Shown piece after piece: positions 22,927-52,199 of a stretch of DNA of 64,000 bases. Position 1 is the first letter of the stretch. Every line of letters starts with the position of its first letter. Under the pieces are notes generated by a model. That model saw nothing but the letters and a program-made list of their open reading frames with translations. It searched no databases and was not told where the DNA came from. Origin of the DNA: Seriola aureovittata (taxonomy: Eukaryota; Chordata; Actinopteri; Carangiformes; Carangidae); the NCBI RefSeq assembly GCF_021018895.1, contig NC_079371.1, forward strand, positions 6,778,501 through 6,842,500, read 5' to 3'. The position numbers were made by a program, and so were the translations under genes.

Positions 22927-22977
22927 GTGTGTGTGTGTGTGTGTGTGTGTCTGTGTCTGTCTGTCTGTGTGTGTGTG
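22927..22977. repeat. (GT)n with CTGT interruptions
   Basis: An imperfect microsatellite mixing GT and CTGT units. Confidence 0.9.
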
Positions 22978-23272
22978 AAAGGGAAATAAGCTGGTGCTCT
23001 AAGGGACAGCAGTATTGATTGCAGGTCTCAGGCTGCTCCCTCAAAGCTCACACATCAGTTTTAGCTCTGGCACCATTGACATTCAGCTGAAATGAGGAAG
23101 GGGAAAGCATGTTGATTACCCCCATGGGAGACAGCAAGGGCACACCTTGGACATGACGACCAGCAGCTACATCAAATGCACAGTCTCCTTTCCTGCTCAT
23201 CCTGTGTTCATTTATACAGAATCAGATGACTTAAATGTATAAGCATCATTCATCGACATAAAGCATTCCTTA

Positions 23273-23290
23273 GGGGGGGGGGGGGGGGGG
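23273..23290. repeat. Poly-G run
   Basis: About eighteen consecutive G. Length is probably assembly-sensitive. Confidence 0.9.
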
Positions 23291-24080
23291 TCTTCAAATA
23301 AAATGCAACACACAGCAAAGCTGTTGAAACAATGAATATTTAATGTCCTCATTTAGGACAATCCTTCCATTGGAGGATTTCTTTACACTGTAGATCTGCC
23401 AGTTTGATAGCTGTGGGTTTCTTTTTAGGCGCTTTGTGACAGGAGGAGGGTTGAGAGTTGTGGGGGTATGTTTGTTAGGCATCACACTCTTGGGATTTTT
23501 GTGTGTAATGAAAGTTAGTGCGTGAATCCGGTCGACCGAGCTGAGAGCCTGCATTATTGGAATCCATCAGTCTTCCCGTGTCCTCGAAATAATACACATT
23601 CTGAGGGGACACGCTGTTTTCTGGAAGAAGCGATGGAGCGTTATGTGCCAGAAATCACAGGCCTATTTTGCGTGCGTCAGTCATGGTTTGTGGATTTAGA
23701 AAAGCTTCTTATATTGCTATAATATGCTGTGTGCTGTTTTGTCTCATCATGATTGAAACGGTACTATCACTGAAGGGAGAACAGTTGTTAAAGTGATGAT
23801 ACTACTAATGATGATGCTTTTTGTTTTGGGATGTGGGACAGCGTTAGCGTTTACTTTTTGTTTAATGGATACTAATCATCATTTGCATACTGTCATCAGA
23901 TTCTTTTTCTTGTGTGTGTGAGGAGCATCGGATGAGCTTTATAACTGCACCAATTTCATGCAACATCATTTTACACAGGTTTTGAATATGTAGGGTGTTT
24001 ACACTGGAATTGGTTCTTATTATCAGTCCTCATCAGTGGCCTTTTGATCAATGGGGGAGGGGGGTCCTAAACATGGTTTT

Positions 24081-24290
24081 AAAGCAAGCAATAGTTAGAC
24101 ATTTTAGAAAACATTTTTTTTCTTCATGGGAGGTAGATTAGAAGATTGACACTCTCGTGCCTCTGTTCAGTATAAGGCTACAACCAGCAGTTGGTTTGCT
24201 TGGGTTAGAATAAACACTAGACACGGGGGTAAATGGCTAGCCAGGCTTACAAAGTCCAAAGCAAATAAGTGCATTTACAAAAAATGGGAT
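24081..24290. repeat. Half copy of fold-back repeat
   Basis: It contains 'agttagacattttagaaaac', 'ttagaagattgacactctc', 'ggctacaaccagcagttgg' and 'aatggctagccaggcttac'. In the same order these match the left arm of the fold-back element at 28232-28625 and the family I recall from teleosts. Confidence 0.6.
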
Positions 24291-24519
24291 TAAATGATTG
24301 GGGATGCAGTGACAGTGACAGGCTACAGCCAGTATTTTTGACTTCTGCATGCCCTCACATTCTGTTTAAGAAATCTACTTAAGCTGTCGGGGGCATTTCA
24401 GTGAATATGTCAAACTACTCTGTCCTTCAGCAATCTGAGGCAATAAGTCACCCCCTCTTTTTTTTTTCTGTATCTAATCTGCAAAGATATAAATTCCAGG
24501 TCCCTATTTCAACTAAGTT

Positions 24520-24600
24520 TGATTTTTAAAAAAAAATAAAACAAACAAAAAAGCAAACAAAAAAAACAAACAAAAAAAAACAAAAAAAAATAATACAAAG
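24520..24600. repeat. A-rich (CAAA)n-like tract
   Basis: Runs of A are broken by single C, G or T. It could be an old poly-A tail or a simple repeat. No retroposon body was recognised beside it. Confidence 0.8.
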
Positions 24601-25338
24601 AATTTAAAAATATATGCCGACTATAACAAATAAAAGATGATACATACATACACACTTACCTTTTATTACCTGGGGAACCATAAAATACAGTGGAGTTGAT
24701 TAGGATTGCCGACCAAAGCACAGAAGGCTCCAGCTGCCTCTTTGAATTCATTGTCATTAGCAGTGGAACACAAAGCCCTTTTCAAACTCATTAGTTGATA
24801 AAACAACCCTCTGATTTCTCATTAAAAGAAAAAACAAAAAAAACATTCACCCTTCCTTGCTGGAAATGCTCCTGCTTCACCACATCCCTGCTCTCCGCAC
24901 CTTCAAAGCCACTCCTGAGACTGGGAAAGAAATAGCAATTTCTTCAAGTTTATCCATGATTTTTCCCACTTATGAAAGTGTATGGTTTCACAGCTAACTA
25001 TTTGCCGTGATTTAAAAAAAAAAAAAAAAAAAACTTTACAAAGAGCTGGAACCACTGATGAGAAATGATTATTTATTTTGCATCTGCAGCGTTTGCGATT
25101 GTAAAATTTGATTTCCACCTTCGGTTTAAGGGTTCTTCTCCCTTGGGATTTGGAGCTGGTGGGGGTCTCCAATAGAAAAGTAATTGCTTGTGATGCAGTT
25201 AATCTGTGAGTGAATTTCTTATACACTTGAAAAAGCATGTCTGTGCACGTGACCTCTGTGTCGTTTTTCAAACCAATCAACTGAATCTTCAAGCCAAAGA
25301 GAAGCAAAATCATTTCTGATTTCCTGGCAGAATAACAA

Positions 25339-25581
25339 TTTATTTAAATTTAGACAAAAGGAAATACATACTTGTGCTTTGTGCAGTTTAATGAACAGAT
25401 TTGTTTATATACACTTTATACACTGTTATAGATATATATATAATCTCTTGTTACAAGTAGCTAAACTGAATTATCACCACCTCTTGAATATTCATAAAGA
25501 CCCTTTCCCCTCCCAAACCCATTTGTACCCATTTGATAATCTAAAGGTGCAATAAAAAATCCCAGTATTTCTTTTTTTAAT
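25339..25581 (-). terminator. glra4: Candidate glra4 polyadenylation signals
   Basis: On the gene strand an ATTAAA lies at 25581-25576 and an AATAAA at 25344-25339, about 415 and 650 bases after the stop codon. Either would give an ordinary 3' UTR. No transcript data allow a choice. Confidence 0.35.
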
Positions 25582-25994
25582 TTTCAAAAACATTCAGAGA
25601 TGCGTAGTGTCAAAATTCAAGTCAGTATATCTCATCCAGCCAGGATCAAAATGGACTTCTCTGAACTCTCCTCATCTCAAACAAACGTCACGAGTGCCAG
25701 CAGTGTTTTGTCTCTGTTGTAATCTGGACAAATCGAACCTAGACGGATACAGAGGCCAACCACAAACAACAGCAGCCTGAATCCTCGCAGCTTGACCTCG
25801 TCTTTCCTCTTCTTCTGAGATCCTGAAGACGCACCTGAGCACAAAGTTTTTTTTTTTTTTTTAGCAGTGGTTTTAAGAAGCAGATCTGCCTCTTGCCGCA
25901 TTTCCTCATTGTAATGTAGATCTGACGGGCAGTTTTGGTTCTGAGAGAAAAACAAATAACTAAAATGTAGCATCTGTTGTTATCAGAGAGCCTT

Positions 25995-42974
<16,980 letters not shown>

Positions 42975-45900
42975 CTGACATTACCCAGGGAGAGGAGGGG
43001 GGAGAGGGGGAACAAATACAAACAGAAAGAACAGAGAGAGGATTTGAGAAATAGTAGAGGAGGAGAGTGTATATGTATAAGAGGTAGCAGTTGGGGGTGG
43101 TGGTGGGGGGGGATAATGAGAAACCAACAGAATGAGAAGCCAACAGCTATCAGCAAGTCAGTCATCAGCAAAAAATACCCAGCGGTGGAAGGGGAAATGA
43201 GGGTGAAAAATGACGACTGAATAGCTTGACTCAGCTGGCGACTAAAAGCTTATCTATTTCACATCATGTCTGAGACTTATCGTTGTTGTTAGGCCCCGAC
43301 TAGAGAGAAGCAAAACAGAAGCAGAGGTAAACTCGTCCCTCTCCTGCGCTTCCTGCTGCTTGTGGCTTAGCAGGGGTAAGACTTGACAGATTGATGGCTC
43401 AATTGTAATGCTATGAATGTCACACAGGGGAGAGGAAGAAGTTGATACAAGCTCTGGTGAGGCTCAGGCAGCCACTGACAGGAATAACCAACAGGCCTGA
43501 GAAAGTAAAGAGAGGAAGGAGGACTGAGACAATCTTAAAGAAGCAAAGAAAGACAGAAGGAATGAGGGAAACGCTCTTTAAGCCAGGAAACCCTGGTTTA
43601 TTATGCAGTGGATTTCTTATGAGCTCCTGTTGTAGCACAGCTGATTGCACCCCATGCTTTGATACAATTGTTAACAGTTCACAATCTGTCATGATCTGAA
43701 ACTCTGGAGTACAGATGGGGGCGGGGGGGGGGGGGTTCAATCCCCTCTGAGGCACAGCTTTGCTGATGCCCTGTGTTCTCATGAGTGTGTTTGGAGCCAG
43801 CCACTGATCCACCAATCTTATGGCCTCTTAACTGTATTTAGAGTCACATAAACTGCATTGTCAGGGGCTACAGGATTGGAAGAATTTGTGGAGGATCTTT
43901 TCAGGACTTCATGAGTAAAGCCAAGATGATCCTAAGAGATTTTCCATTTGTAATAGTGTAGACAACATTAGAAATCATATGGAAACTAGAATGGCACTGA
44001 ATAGAGTGCACACCTCTGCTAAGGCCTAACAATCCTACACATGTCTTTTGTTGTCAAGTATACCTTAAGCAAGACGGCTGTATGCTTTTACGATCTATTG
44101 TGCGAAAAGATGACATTATACAATTCATACAGCTCTACAGCATCATGAATTGTCTCATTGCTATGTCGCAACCATCTTTGCTATTGTGTAATTTTATTAG
44201 TTGCATGTTGAATGTGCTGATGCCATATGCATTGTTACTTAATATTAATTATTAACTGCACCAAATTGTACAAACTCATAGATGTCAACGTCATATGCCT
44301 GTTTTTTTCCATCAGGATCCATACATTATTTCCTAAGAAATTGCTAAAAAATGTTGAAAAATACTTTATTTTGTAATGTTAAAAAAAGTGATACAAAATT
44401 CCTGGATCCGCCACATTCACCATTTCTGCATTAAAATTGAATGGGTTCTTCTCTGGCCCATCGCTCTACCAAGTTTGGTGCAAATCACTTCAATACTTTT
44501 TGCGTAATCCTGCTGACAAAGACAGACACACACTGTATATTATGAAGCTCTTCCATAAAATAGTTATTGCTATAGTTTAATATTCTATTGCACCTAAAAT
44601 ATCAGGGCTCACCAGCTAATTGCACACTATTAGCCTCAGAGGAACGGGCAATTCCATGGAATACCATCATTGGTGCTGCCCCTATTATTTGGACCCACCT
44701 AAGTCATCTACCTTCCTGTACACCCTCTCAGGCTGAGAATCTTTCTCCACAGAATATACTAGCATTAATGGGGTTAACTTTTTAGCCATTCCTTGTTTGC
44801 TCTCCACACACACTGCTCACTGACGCACCTACATTTGAAATGCCCTTGCTCACCAGTGATTTGTAATTGCTTCCCAGCATACAGAGGGGAAACCTGCATG
44901 CTGTCAATTGTCCTACAATGTCCGAATGTAAAGCAATGCAACCATCTGTATAAATCTCTTTTTTTTTCTTTTTTGGCAATAATAATGACCTGTTTCTAAT
45001 TTGAGACATTACATTTGTTTTTTTTCATGAGGCACTTTTCTCCTCTTACTCACTCAGAGGTGTAAATTGCCATAACTTTGTTAGTGGCTAGGATTTTTTT
45101 TCTAACCTAACTGAAGGAAATTATCCAAATCAGCAATGTGGTTTGTTTACTTTTCCCATCAGACTGCATCGCTGTTAGCACATATTTAGCATGCACTGCA
45201 GTAAGTGAATGCATCGCTGTTGATACCAATGCAACTTTCAGTGCTGATTCTGATGACCTTCAGGTCAGCAGTACATTTAGCCTGTTGCTGGCTCAGTTCA
45301 GTCCTGACTTAGGCCTAGACAACCGCTGTTCCTAAGTTTAATAGCTCAGTAAGCTACTACTTACAACATCGAGTCATCACATCATGACTGTCTCCACGGC
45401 TTTTGCAGTGACTTAATAAGGTTTTAACAGTTAAGTAATCCACCTCACAGCTGACCTGACAACGGTTCTTTTAGTCACCAGTGAGGCGAGCTACAGATTT
45501 AATCAGTATAGTCAGTTCACTTTGACAATTTGGCCTTAAAGATTCATCCATACATGTAACATGTTTACTCTTGTGGACCCGATGTGTTTACTAAACTATT
45601 TACTGTGCTGTACTACTAATATGAGCAAGTCCTGCCTTTAACCTTTTATTGGAAGCTTGTTTAGCTTGCTGCATAGCCATGTGGGCATAGTGAAGGCAGA
45701 AGAATTCATGACAGCTGCTATATAAGCATGATAACATACAAACAGTTTCATGGCTAACCACTGAATAGTTTCCATCCTTGGAGCCTCACAGTTAGTGTGG
45801 CTAACAATAATACCAGCAGCCAGCACCTTTTGGTTTATTTTCCCAGTGGAGCTGCACACATATCTCAGTCTTTCTTACATTATAAAGCTTAACTCTCACT

Positions 45901-48140
45901 GGTCCCCTGACTCCACTCCACTGCTTCTGGCTGAGGTCCACTCTGTAGTTTTGCTGATGTTACACTATATTGGTACCCCTTCCATCCCCCTCTCTCTCAC
46001 ATACACACACACACATACACACTATCACAAATGCACACAGTTACACAGGGAGATGGATTGATGGTTTGACCCTTAAGCTTACAGTAAGCCATTGATAACG
46101 AATGGCCTCTCTTGGGTTGTACTTGTTTTACGAACCAGGGCTAAAAAATAAAATATCCTGTTTGATCTCAAGTGTGAGTTTACTCTGACAGGTAGTCACA
46201 AGCATTCAGACACAAATGACTGTGACAGTAAACTCTTTAGTCTTAAAGAAATATTGGCAGAAGAAGAATTGCTAGCTGACACAATAGCACATGTTGGCAG
46301 TGATTATTGAAGGCTTGGCCTGCTCAAAACTGATGAAAATGGTCAATTTGATGATGTTTCTGGTGTGAAAATCATTAAGGGGTTCACTACAGTCAACACA
46401 GTATCTCCAAAACGTCGAAGGTCTAGCCCATAAGATAAGGTTTGCCTTATTACACTGTTCATTGTTGTGTCCGTGCTCTGAAGTCAAAACTATTTAAACA
46501 ACACACTTCCACAGCAAATTCTAGCGAAATATGGCCTGGGATTGTGAGTGTCATTTCTCTGCGAGTCATTTCGGCTTGTTGATGGTAATGAACACACAAG
46601 ATAGCGGCAATATGGCACTCCTCAAATGTGAAAAGTCTTATTATTTTCATGGCGATCAGTATTGAGAACAATACTGATCACAAACTCTAGTGGTCTTAAA
46701 CTGTATTAAAGATAATTTCCAGTTAGGCCTTTTTCATTGTTGTATAGCACAGAGTGGATACACCTCTAATGTGTCTGATATCTGTGTTTCTTTTTTGTGT
46801 TTCTGGTTTGATTAATGCAAATTTAAGCTTCATTAATCTCCATTATTTGCACTTTTATTGTTAATTGAAAAAAACGTTTTTTTCTTTAATTTCCTTATTT
46901 GTGAGCACTCTAATATTTGCAATGGCTTCTTGAGGATGACTTGGTAATTTATTTTTCTAATGGTAATTCTAATCTTAGACACAAATTCATCAAATTCAGA
47001 GATATTTGGCATCAATTAGCTGATCCATCTTGGAATATGCACATCAGAGGTTCAGCATTTCTTTGCGGTGTGACTATATGGCTGAACTCTCGGCTGTGCG
47101 AGTAGCTGTGGGTTTCTGCTTTCCCTCAGGAACCTACGTCGCCTCTCGGTCAGCCTTCATGCATTTCTAATTGGACACTTTCCTATTGTGTATGATGCCA
47201 TCCATGCTTGAATACTAGCTATCTTATAGCATGGAGAGGGTGAAATAAGATACAGCCCAAATCTGTTTTACAAGCATGTCAAAATTTTTGTCTTTTGAGT
47301 TTTTAGTTTAAACCCATATGTCTGAAAATTTGCACACCTGTGTGCGGAGTGAAGACTGATAGAGGTTTTAGATACAGTGCAGAAAGAGAGAAAGCTGGAA
47401 TCTTTAATGGCTGTCTTTATTGACAAAAAGTATATTGTATGTGTTAGGCAAATGCTTTTAGATATTAATACCTTTGAGGTTAATGTACTGTAAAACAGTC
47501 ACTCTTAAAATTAAATCTAGTTTCTATTGACCATTAAACTACAAGTGTAACTGCAAGTGGCTCCACAGAACCCTTCAAAACTAAATTATGTGGTTCTTTG
47601 TCTGAATGATTCAATTATTAAGATGCTCTTTGCTGACATTTAATGAGCCTGACCTTTTACTTCCCTCTACATCCCTTTCATTTGAGCATCCGTGCCAGAC
47701 TGCTGTCGAGAATACGCAACAACTTCCTTTCCTTCCATTATGGAGCTTTGGCTGTCACTCTGCTGTTAACAAGGGATTTGATTTGGCTTTTTAAAGTAAA
47801 GTTGACTCAAAGCTGAAATACAATTGTATATACACACACTTTGAAGTTTCAGAAAAAGAGAGATGGTTATATAAAATTGCCACATTTAAACACACCTTCA
47901 CAGCTGCTGGGGAATGATTTAGTATCTTTGAAGTTTCAATATGTCAGCCGGTGTTACTGTACATCTTTATTGCTTTTATGAACATTTTATATTTCTATTT
48001 TAATTCTTGAATCTCTCTGAGAAGAAGACTAAATAAATACACATTGAAATACTTTAATCCTAAAATCCTGTCTAGATATTGACATGTAAAGTAATTATAG
48101 ACTTAAAGATTCAGTACTTCTATAGTTCTTCTATTCTTTT
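42975..48140. other. Upstream of glra4 exon 2; probable intron 1, no exon confirmed
   Basis: It contains a purine/pyrimidine-biased tract just upstream of exon 2 (42979-43110), a G-run at 43718-43735 and the repeat at 44316-44545. The signal-peptide exon of glra4 should lie here or further right, but no hydrophobic ATG-led segment with a donor in the needed phase was convincing. Confidence 0.4.
44316..44545 (+). repeat. Dispersed repeat ('TTGCGTAATCCTGCTGACAAA' type)
   Basis: It contains 'aaattcctggatccgcc', 'ttgaatgggttcttctctg', 'taccaagtttggtgcaaat' and 'tttttgcgtaatcctgctg'. I recall these blocks, in this order, from a repeat common in fish genomes. A related end-like phrase ('cacctctgctaagg') at 44011-44024 suggests the element may extend left. 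Confidence 0.55.
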
Positions 48141-48142
48141 TT

Positions 48143-48347
48143 TAAAGTTATTTTTTGGCCATTTTTATTTTTTATTTTTGGCTTTATTGCAAAAGGGAGA
48201 GTGAGAGAGAGAGACAGGAAAGTTAGGGAAGAGAGAGAGGGGATGACAGTAAAGGGCCTGAATCGGGTTTGAACCCAGGCCGCTGCAGTAAGGACTGAGC
48301 CTAAAAGGCATGTGCTCTACCAGGAGTTTGTATGGCTCAAAGCTCAA
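48143..48347 (-). repeat. tRNA-derived SINE
   Basis: On the minus strand it begins with a tRNA-like head: 'ctcctggtagagcacatgcc' resembles an A box and 'gggttcaaacccgattc' a B box. It continues through 'cctttactgtcatcccctct' and a CT-rich body to 'caataaagccaaaaataaaa'. This is the arrangement of a SINE I recall as common in percomorphs. It is better preserved than the copy at 9613-9772. Confidence 0.7.
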
Positions 48348-48349
48348 GC

Positions 48350-49600
48350 TAGTGTAGGCTACAGCTATGAGAGGGAAATGTTAGGACAAAAATGTCAGGA
48401 CTGTGCTGTCAGCAGATCCACCATGGGAAGCCACTGTATGTAAAAATAATCAGAAAAGCTAGTCGGCTTTTGATTACCGTTCCACCCCACCTGGCCTGAA
48501 ACAAATTTTCAGTCAGCCATTAATTTTAATCAAAGTATGTGTACACATGACCAGTGGTTCAAGAAAACGGCATGTAGTCATTTTCTGCATACAAGGATGC
48601 ATGGAGCAGTGTTGGCCATGGTTGTCTTGTTTTCCAATTTTTCTCACAGGAAAACACTCCGTCAGTCAAAAATCATGGTGGCCAACATTTGTTTGTAATA
48701 TGTGCTCATCCCAAAACATTATGTAAAGAGCCCTAACCAGAATATGGGTAGGTACAGACACATACATGTCTTCAGCTGCACCGTATTGCCCTATAAGAAC
48801 TCAGAGACAACACTTAAAATTTCTTCTGAACATTAGGGAAAGATCATGGTTATGGCAAATGAACAGTGGTAAGTGTATGCTAAAAGAGTAACTCAACAAA
48901 TTTAGCAAGCCCCTGGTGCTAAGTTACTCTTTATAATCAGGCATCTAAAACACTAAGGTCAGGGAAAGATCATCGTCACAGTTAATAAAAAGGCAACATT
49001 AACTGCAGGTCTGGGATGAAACACAAACTTCTGTCTGCTGCATGAAAGTTGACCTACACACACTTCCTTTCTGCTTTGCAACATACAGGGCACACTACTT
49101 CCTCCTTAAATTTAATATTGGAATACTGGACTGTTGCAACTAGTGTTTTAAGATTAATTTTGAGTTCCAGTTAGGATATGAAGACGCAAAATGGTTCCAA
49201 TAAAGCATTAATGGTTGACCCTTTACAAGCTTCCATAGTAGATAATATCTAAAATGAATGTGGGGAGGCAGACCTAGAGAAATTGTACCCACTTCCAGCA
49301 CAACGCATCATTTGGTTACAAGGAATATATGACCAGACACAGTAAAAGAAAAGAGGCTGGAGCTGCCATTGTGTGTACAGTACATAAGGCTCAAATATAT
49401 GAGGACATAAAAGGACTGGGGAGAGGGGTTAGGGTGGCAAGGTCAGCAAGAGACCAACATTTGTTTACATCTGCAAAATTCACTGCGTCCTCTTATTTTC
49501 TTACAATATAAAGCTTAAGTATATCCTACAAATATGGACAGACATGAATATTAAACACATGCATTTGCTCAGCTACACAAAACTGGTTGATTGGTTTTCA
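48350..49600. other. Non-coding; no gene seen
   Basis: No coding exon, RNA gene or clear repeat was recognised. Confidence 0.4.
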
Positions 49601-49601
49601 C

Positions 49602-50519
49602 TTAATAACAACATGAAGCATTTTGCCAGTAACTTATCGTCTTATTCTGTATAACTTCAACCTTGTTGAGCCTCAGATTTGGAAGTAACGGTCCGAAATG
49701 ACTCCTAATTAGGTGGGATGGGATTCTGCCCATGGAGTGCAAACATATTCTGTTAATTGCTTTTTCATTAGGAAGCTGGTGATCAGAAAAGCACATCATT
49801 TCGCAGTATGTCTGTTCCTGGTTTCCTACAAGGAAGCACTGGGGGATATCAAGGCCATTAGACATCCATGCATGAACATACCAACTTTTTAGTGCCATTA
49901 GCATAATGGGAAAGAGAACAAAACTGCTTTCTCTGCCTGTTGAAACACATTGCTCTAATTTCCTACTTGTCAAATTGACCTTGACATCCACTTGAGCCTT
50001 AGGAATTGCTCTCATAGCAGGGCTCTCACTATGAAGTTGAATGCAGGCCTTCTGGACAATCAACACAACTTTCACACCAACCAATACGAATTGACTCATG
50101 CTAGTGACAGGCCTTATATCAAAATACAGATGGCATGCTTTATGGTAATACAATGACATTGACGTCATTTTTTTTTGTCTTAAATGACCTGTGTAGCCAT
50201 TGTCTTCACATTACTGTATATGATGGCCTTTGGCTACTGTTGTCCCCTTTTGATCAATAGGCTCATTGGGGAATGGGATTTGGAGCACACTGCAATTTAC
50301 CCTTAGACATTCATCTTCAGTGACATGACCACTGCCACTCTGCGCAGTGACACCTCGAGGTATGGAAACACAGATATAGACAGAGCTTCCTTCTGTTAAA
50401 AGCTTCTCACTGAGACTAGTCGGTAACCAAAGTAAAGTGGAAACATGGATCACAACTTTAGACTTTGTGAGGTTGGAAAAATATACTAAAACAACCAATG
50501 GAGGCCAAAATGGATGCAG
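49602..50519 (-). other. Two adjacent long minus-strand open frames, unassigned
   Basis: A frame of 32 + 63 codons runs from about 50519 to 50211, and a second of 188 codons runs from 50168 to 49602. The second starts at an ATG (50168-50166) directly after a run of nine A on that strand. Both are rich in Cys, Asn-X-Thr/Ser and hydrophobic residues, but I recognise no domain. The first contains a stretch ending CSVLQIPFPNEP, the second a stretch with QNKTISYWQNASCC. They may be a decayed coding copy or chance. A 188-codon frame in 64 kb is not rare enough to prove coding. Confidence 0.25.
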
Positions 50520-51734
50520 TCAGAATGTACAACTATAAATCAGAGATTAGTAGGATTGAGGTAAAATGAAAAATTGTGTGCAGGTTAAGCATTCAGTACA
50601 AAGGTGTCATTTGCAAGGCAGATTACTAGAAATTGTTCCACTGGGTTTATGATGTCATGGGAGAAACCTTCAGGGCATACATGCATATTCTATGTTGATA
50701 AAATACAAGATGGATGGATTTGAAATTACTTATGAATCAGTAAATTTTTTTCGGTATCTGTAGAGCAATATCTGTCATTATGCAGGGGGAGATTGATGAG
50801 CTAAAGACTCTCCTTCTTGACACCATTACCTGCTTAGATACTATCTACACTTAAACAAGACAATGAGCTACATTCTGTTTTGCTGCTTTTGTTAAAGGTA
50901 CTATTTGAATAATGTGAAGCTATTTGCAACTTTTTTTTTATTGCCAATGTGTAAAGGGATTATAACGTAACTTTTAAAAAATGACACCTTCCCTGACTTT
51001 CTCTGTTGTCTTTGGACTGATTTCTACGTACATTACTTGGGCCAGCACTTGCTGATTGAAATTCACTTAATGGCCACTGGAGTCATTAATAACTATGGTT
51101 ATCTGAATGATACATAGAGAGAGTTTAAAGCATAAAGCTGGTGACATTCTAAAAATGTGCTTTTCCCAATAAATCCCATGAAAAGGCCAAACCCAACAAT
51201 GAATTTGTCTGTCACTGTAGTTCGTAGCAAATGATACTCAAACACTAGTAAATGGTGCATTTGTTAGGGACTATGAAGCTGTATATTCAGTGCAAGTACC
51301 TGCAGTGTATGTGGTATCAACCTTAAATAGATTACAGTGCCCATATATATTGTAACGAAGGAACATGCCAGCCAGTGTCATGGTTGGGCTTATTAATGTG
51401 TTTTTAATCATTTCTGGACAACAATAGAAGTTTATATTATATCAAGGTTTAGCTACACAGGAAATCAATCTATATTAGTTCAATCAGTTTATTGGTTTAG
51501 TTTGAGATTTGTTGACAGAGAAATGTAGAATATCACCAGACGCTGTCGTATATGTTCAGGGAAGTGAATAGAACAGGTATATACATAATAAATGTAACGG
51601 TGTATATTTCATTGCTCAGCAGGGGATATACAGCTGAAAGAAGAACAAAGATGGTTGGGGGATTTAGTGTACTTTAAACAGTGGCAGAGGACTCCCACTA
51701 GATAAAGATATTGGTGTTTATCAATGCTGAACCA

Positions 51735-52192
51735 CAGGCTTGAACTCAAATGCAGACACAGACTCAGTTAAAAAATCAGTCCTTTTTAATCAGAACGAGG
51801 TCGGTGCAGAGGTGATCAGTCAGAAGGGCAACAGTGTCCAAATCAGTAGGCGAAAGGCAAGGTCAAGGCAAAAACAGGTCAGGAAACTATTGGCCTTAGA
51901 AACTCACAAGGAAAAATGTTGGAACACTGTCACAAGGGAACAAGACGAACTGGCGCAGAAGGAAGGGGACACTAAGACTATATACTCAGGAGGTGGGGAG
52001 ACATAATGAGACACAGGTGCAACACATAAGGGCAGGGCAGGTGATCACACAGGAGGGAAACACATGAGGGCAGTAAGTAAAGGACCATAAATGAGACAAG
52101 AGGTGAGTATCAAAAAAAAAAACAGGAAGTACGAGACAAAGAACACTAGTAGAAACAAAAAGGTTACTTAACTATCCAGACGGGGCGTTACA
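51735..52192 (+). repeat. Dispersed non-coding repeat, possibly LTR-like
   Basis: It contains 'gactcagttaaaaaatcagt', 'ggcaaaaacaggtcagg', 'acacataagggcagggcagg', 'cacatgagggcagtaagta' and ends 'cggggcgttacagg'. I recall this chain of motifs from a repeat scattered in teleost genomes. The open frame across its first part (51740-52006) has no domain and is not taken as a gene. Confidence 0.5.
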
Positions 52193-52199
52193 GGTGTTT

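Larger units (their letters stand above)
20855..24080. other. Non-coding; no gene seen
   Basis: AT-rich DNA with a GT/CTGT microsatellite at 22927-22977 and a poly-G run at 23273-23290. Short open frames here lack splice context and recognised motifs. Confidence 0.4.

Noticed and set aside
24903..25313. 136-codon minus-strand open frame downstream of glra4
   Set aside because: It includes a poly-Phe run from a homopolymer and lies in the probable 3' UTR or just beyond; no domain.
51740..52006. 88-codon plus-strand open frame
   Set aside because: It lies within a dispersed non-coding repeat and has low-complexity, repeat-derived composition.
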